From: Mucilaginibacter rivuli
Lineage (GTDB): Bacteria; Bacteroidota; Bacteroidia; Sphingobacteriales; Sphingobacteriaceae
DNA length: 64,000 nucleotides
Reading direction: 5' to 3'
Assembly (NCBI RefSeq): GCF_019391655.1
Contig: NZ_JAHXPQ010000002.1
Location: forward strand, 558,001 to 622,000
The notes below the pieces were generated by a model. The model was not told the DNA's origin. It searched no databases and saw only the letters and a program-made list of their open reading frames with translations. Made by a program: the position numbers and the translations under genes. Shown piece by piece: positions 60,879 through 64,000 of this stretch; the first letter of the stretch is position 1; the number at the start of each line of letters is the position of its first letter.

Positions 60879-61397
60879 ATGGACGAGCGAATTAGGGTTA
60901 TAAAAGGTGATATTACAAAGCAACAGGTTGATGCAATTGTAAATGCTGCAAACAGTAGTTTAATGGGTGGCGGCGGTGTTGATGGTGCCATACATCGCGC
61001 GGGCGGCAAAGCCATTTTGGAAGACTGTATGAAGATAGTTTATCGTCAGGGTAAATGTAAAACCGGACAAGCTGTGATAACCACAGCGGGTAATTTGCCG
61101 GCCAAATATGTAATACACACCGTAGGACCGATTTGGAATAGCGGAAAGAGTAAGGAATCAGAGTTGCTGGCAAATTGTTATCTAAACAGTTTGAAGCTTG
61201 CTGTCGATAAACAAGTTAAGACAATAGCCTTTCCAAACATCAGTACAGGTGTTTATCGCTTTCCCAAAAATGATGCAGCGAAGATTGCGCTGGAAGCGGT
61301 TAATAGCTTTCTTGCCGAAGATAGTTCACTAAGCGAAATAACATTTGTTTGCTTTGATGATGAGAATTTGGGTCTGTACGAAAATATGTTGAAGTAG
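60879..61397 (+). CDS. Macrodomain protein (O-acetyl-ADP-ribose deacetylase-like)
   Basis: 172 residues, one macrodomain. [20 protein letters not shown] at the start and [15 protein letters not shown] contain the ADP-ribose loop and conserved Asn/Asp residues; [12 protein letters not shown] is the phosphate loop. This fits the MacroD/YmdB branch, which removes ADP-ribose from proteins or deacetylates O-acetyl-ADP-ribose. It starts 8 bases after the thioesterase stop and is likely co-transcribed. Confidence 0.93.
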   Translation: MDERIRVIKGDITKQQVDAIVNAANSSLMGGGGVDGAIHRAGGKAILEDCMKIVYRQGKCKTGQAVITTAGNLPAKYVIHTVGPIWNSGKSKESELLANCYLNSLKLAVDKQVKTIAFPNISTGVYRFPKNDAAKIALEAVNSFLAEDSSLSEITFVCFDDENLGLYENMLK

Positions 61398-61419
61398 CTT
61401 TTCGCACAAACCATTCAAA

Positions 61420-62400
61420 TCAATAATGCCCCCTTATTTTAGCTTTGATCTCATCATTATATAGTTTCCTTAAATTTTGATGTACTTCAGGGGATAATGG
61501 TTTCAGATCAGATGCTTCGATATTACCATAAACCTGTGGCACTTTAGATGCGCCGGGGATAACTGTAGTTACCTGTGGATGATCCAATATCCAGCGGATG
61601 GCCCATTGCGGCATGCGGCTATCGGGCAACATACCCTTAATTTTATTGGCTAAGCGTATACCTTCTTTAAACTCAACTCCCGAAAAGGTTTCGCCCGCGT
61701 TGAATGATTGGCCATCTGCATTAAAGTTACGATGATCGCTTGGCGCGAAATGCGTGTCTTCGCTGAATTTGCCTGTAAGTAAGCCACTTGCCAACGGTAC
61801 ACGAACGATAATACCAACGCCTTTGGCGGCGGCCTTTTCAAACACCTCATCGGCCACATGCTGGCGGAACAGGTTAAATATGATCTGCAGCGATGCCAAA
61901 CCTTCCTGCTCAAGGCATATCAACGCTTCTTCGGATGTTTCAACGCTGGCGCCAAAATGTTTGATCAGGCCCTCTTGCTGCAATTTGCGCAGGTGACCAA
62001 ATACTTCGCCTTTGCGCATATCTTCTGTAGGGATGCAGTGCAGTTGCTCAAGAAATAGCTGTGATATATCAAGGTGTTTTAAAGAGTCCTCGGCATGGCG
62101 TTTTAGCAGGTCGTAAGTGTATTTTGGCGGCCATGTACCACCATCACTGCGGCGGCCCAGTTTAGTGGCCACATAGATTTTTTTATCAGTGGTCTTTAAA
62201 AACTTGCCTATGATGCTTTCGCTGATTCCCATGCCGTAAACATCAGCGGTATCAATAAAGTTGCCGCCTTCATCAATATAAGCCTGAAGTATGCGCATGG
62301 CATCTTCTTCATTTACATTGCCCCAATCGGCGCTGCCTAATTGCCAGGTGCCTAAGCCTACTTCGGCTATCTTAACATCTTTAAAATTTCTGTATTCCAT
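61420..62400 (-). CDS. Aldo/keto reductase
   Basis: 326 residues. Active-site residues: Asp and Tyr in DTADVYGMGISES, Lys in VATKLGRR, His in LEQLHCIP. TVIPGASKVPQV is the cofactor stretch. It resembles a sugar or small-aldehyde reductase; the substrate cannot be predicted. The upstream SGNH hydrolase gene is on the same strand, 12 bases away, so the two may be one unit. Confidence 0.88.
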   Translation of the reverse strand: MEYRNFKDVKIAEVGLGTWQLGSADWGNVNEEDAMRILQAYIDEGGNFIDTADVYGMGISESIIGKFLKTTDKKIYVATKLGRRSDGGTWPPKYTYDLLKRHAEDSLKHLDISQLFLEQLHCIPTEDMRKGEVFGHLRKLQQEGLIKHFGASVETSEEALICLEQEGLASLQIIFNLFRQHVADEVFEKAAAKGVGIIVRVPLASGLLTGKFSEDTHFAPSDHRNFNADGQSFNAGETFSGVEFKEGIRLANKIKGMLPDSRMPQWAIRWILDHPQVTTVIPGASKVPQVYGNIEASDLKPLSPEVHQNLRKLYNDEIKAKIRGHY

Positions 62401-62412
62401 AAAAGAGATAGA

Positions 62413-63180
62413 TTAACCTTTAACTACATCCAGCCACGCGTGCGATATCAGGCTTGCGCCTGCCATGCTTGGGTGTACACCATCAGGCGTCCAGTATTTA
62501 GGCGGAGCTTGTTTAACAGCTTCATTAAATATACTTTGCAGGGGTATAAATGTAGCCTCATACTTTTCGGCAATTTCGCGGGCAACCTGCTGGTAGTCAT
62601 CAAATGCCGGATGCCATTTGGCCTCTTCGGGCCTTATGCCGTTTACAAAGTAGGGCTCCAATATAATGAGTTTAAGGTTGGGCAAAGCAGTTTTGGTGCG
62701 GTCTAATAGTTTAATATAATCGTTTTTATAAACTTCAACGGTGCCGGTATATCCATTGGTTAGGGTGTGCCAAAAATCGTTCACACCTATCATAATGCTC
62801 ATTACAGCAGGCTTTAAATTAAGACAATCATTATCCCAGCGGTCGGCAAGCTGATAAACCTTATTGCCGCTGATGCCACGGTTATAAATAGTGAAGTTTT
62901 TATCAGGGTGTTTATTTAATAGCTCGCACGTTGTTAAAAAAGAATAGCCTGTTCCTAATGCCTTGTTATTGTTAGCCGTAAGGTTGGTTTTATCACGGCC
63001 GGCATCAGTTATCGAATCTCCCTGGAAAAGGATGATATCATCTTTTTCCAGCCTGATCTTTTTGCCTTTGGATGCTGTACTTGCAGCAGCAACAATTTGT
63101 GGAATACTAAGCGAGGCGATGGTACCTACAGCTGCGGTTTTGATGAAACCGCGGCGCGAGTTATTGAAGAGGTTTAACAT
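62413..63180 (-). CDS. SGNH/GDSL hydrolase with Tat signal
   Basis: 255 residues. The N-terminal SRRGFIKTAAVGTIASLSIP is a twin-arginine signal (S-R-R-x-F-x-K). The catalytic Ser is in FQGDSITDAG, followed by GVNDFW and the Asp-His pair in DGVHPS, the SGNH blocks. It is probably an exported esterase, perhaps removing acetyl groups from polysaccharides. It is divergent from pyrD. Confidence 0.9.
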   Translation of the reverse strand: MLNLFNNSRRGFIKTAAVGTIASLSIPQIVAAASTASKGKKIRLEKDDIILFQGDSITDAGRDKTNLTANNNKALGTGYSFLTTCELLNKHPDKNFTIYNRGISGNKVYQLADRWDNDCLNLKPAVMSIMIGVNDFWHTLTNGYTGTVEVYKNDYIKLLDRTKTALPNLKLIILEPYFVNGIRPEEAKWHPAFDDYQQVAREIAEKYEATFIPLQSIFNEAVKQAPPKYWTPDGVHPSMAGASLISHAWLDVVKG

Positions 63181-63247
63181 TGGTTTTATTTTGAGAAACT
63201 AAGATATGTACAAAAACTCATTCAACAAAAACTGCTAACTTAGCCGC

Positions 63248-64000
63248 ATGTATTCCTTGCTTAAACCCATCCTTTTTAAATTTGATCCCGAAAATGTGCA
63301 TTATTTTGTAGTGCGGAATTTAAAACGATTCAATCGCTTTCCAGGTGGCGCTGCGCTAAGCCGGGCGGCATGGTCTACAGAAGATAAACGTTTGGAGCGC
63401 GAAGTATTCGGACTCAAGTTTAAGAACCCCGTGGGCCTGGCCGCAGGCTTTGATAAAAATGCCGAGGTTATAAACGAAATGGCTAACCTTGGTTTTGGCT
63501 TTGTTGAGATAGGTACAGTAACGCCTTTGCCTCAGCCGGGTAATGATAAGCCACGCATGTTCCGTTTACCGCAGGATGAGGCATTAATTAACCGGATGGG
63601 CTTTAATAACGGAGGTGTTGAGGCCGCCGCGCAACGTATTAAAGCGTACCGTAGCTCAAAGCAAAATAATAGTGGGCTAATTATTGGCGGTAACATCGGC
63701 AAAAATAAGGTAACACCAAATGAGGATGCCGTTAACGATTATATCAAATGCTTTAACGCGCTTGTTGATGTAGTTGATTACTTTGTAGTTAATGTAAGTT
63801 CGCCTAATACACCCAATCTGCGTGCTTTACAGGAGAAGGAACCATTAAAGCATATCCTGAATACCTTGCAACAACTAAATGTTCAGCAAGCCAGGCCGCG
63901 GCCCATTTTATTAAAGATAGCGCCGGATTTGACCGATAGCCAGTTAGATGATATTGTTGAGATAGTTCAGGAAACAAAAATAGCGGGCGTTATTGCAACC
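63248..64000 (+). CDS. pyrD: Dihydroorotate dehydrogenase, class 2 (3' truncated)
   Basis: 251 residues are in the window; the frame runs off the end. The N-terminal membrane-interacting helix ([20 protein letters not shown]) is present, then [16 protein letters not shown] and [15 protein letters not shown], and the class 2 serine in [11 protein letters not shown]. It is the quinone-linked pyrimidine enzyme at the inner membrane. TAACTTAG (63236-63243) lies four bases before the ATG. About 90 more residues are expected beyond the window. Confidence 0.92.
   Translation, partial: MYSLLKPILFKFDPENVHYFVVRNLKRFNRFPGGAALSRAAWSTEDKRLEREVFGLKFKNPVGLAAGFDKNAEVINEMANLGFGFVEIGTVTPLPQPGNDKPRMFRLPQDEALINRMGFNNGGVEAAAQRIKAYRSSKQNNSGLIIGGNIGKNKVTPNEDAVNDYIKCFNALVDVVDYFVVNVSSPNTPNLRALQEKEPLKHILNTLQQLNVQQARPRPILLKIAPDLTDSQLDDIVEIVQETKIAGVIAT

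Noticed and set aside
1-64000. tRNA or rRNA genes
   Set aside because: I found no cloverleaf with a TTCGA arm and CCA-type end, and no rRNA-like conserved stretches; a covariance search would be needed to exclude degenerate cases.

Overview
The window looks like a chromosomal segment of a Bacteroidota bacterium of the family Sphingobacteriaceae; gene content and style point to Mucilaginibacter or a close relative (an inference, not a database result). The reasons are a -33 TTTG / -7 TAnnTTTG promoter ahead of rpmH, a type IX secretion plug-domain protein, GH20 and GH51 exported glycosidases, DUF3857/transglutaminase proteins, and many short palindromic intergenic repeats. I see no rRNA, tRNA, CRISPR array, prophage, transposase or replication origin.

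Layout. 1-2323: end of an unknown gene, then an SDR, a KdsC-like phosphatase and a NeuB-like synthase, probably part of a nonulosonic (sialic/legionaminic-type) acid pathway. 2477-6136: a membrane hydroxylase, an SMR transporter, a DUF4337 protein, and the conserved minus-strand block rpmH-rnpA-yidD-tsaB. 6373-13043: an NlpC/P60 lipoprotein, a 53-residue membrane protein and three consecutive DUF3857/transglutaminase-like genes; only one of the three keeps the Cys-His-Asp triad. 13186-20148: exonuclease, queG, cupin, threonine aldolase, aldo/keto reductase, GNAT and cobA (SUMT). 20243-26880: a molybdenum cofactor block (moeB-rhodanese, MOSC, moaC-mog fusion, moeA, moaA, moaD, moaE) ending in a SelW-like gene. 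26877-37372: a PAS protein with a kinase dimerisation domain but no ATPase domain, SYLF, M13 peptidase, MgtC, a repeat-dense 0.8 kb spacer, DUF2520, ferredoxin, IscX, Maf, Ppx/GppA. 37584-50213: a Fic protein with a degenerate active site, GH20, an exonuclease/GIY-YIG fusion, a multihaem cytochrome, a barrel/peptidase pair, a ModF-like double ATPase and GH51. 50261-54301: a compact minus-strand kaiC-kaiB-kaiB-histidine kinase operon. 54496-64000: CbpA-like chaperone, EVE protein, ABC-F ATPase, T9SS plug protein, thioesterase, macrodomain, aldo/keto reductase, Tat-exported SGNH hydrolase, and the start of pyrD.

How genes work together. The Kai operon is the most distinctive system: a KaiC with both ATP sites, phosphorylatable residues at the cyanobacterial spacing and a long coiled-coil tail, two different KaiB proteins, no KaiA, and a PAS histidine kinase as a plausible output. 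The molybdenum cofactor genes form an almost complete pathway from GTP to inserted Mo, but no molybdoenzyme or molybdate transporter lies in the window. Several genes look like pseudoenzymes kept as intact reading frames (two transglutaminase paralogues, the Fic protein, the kinase without an ATPase domain).

Repeats. At least six families of short palindromic or tandem repeats fill the spacers. One lies inside the 5' end of the SelW-like gene and another overlaps the annotated start of maf. Several genes carry a TAnnTTTG box only 6-8 bases before the start codon, which predicts leaderless transcripts.
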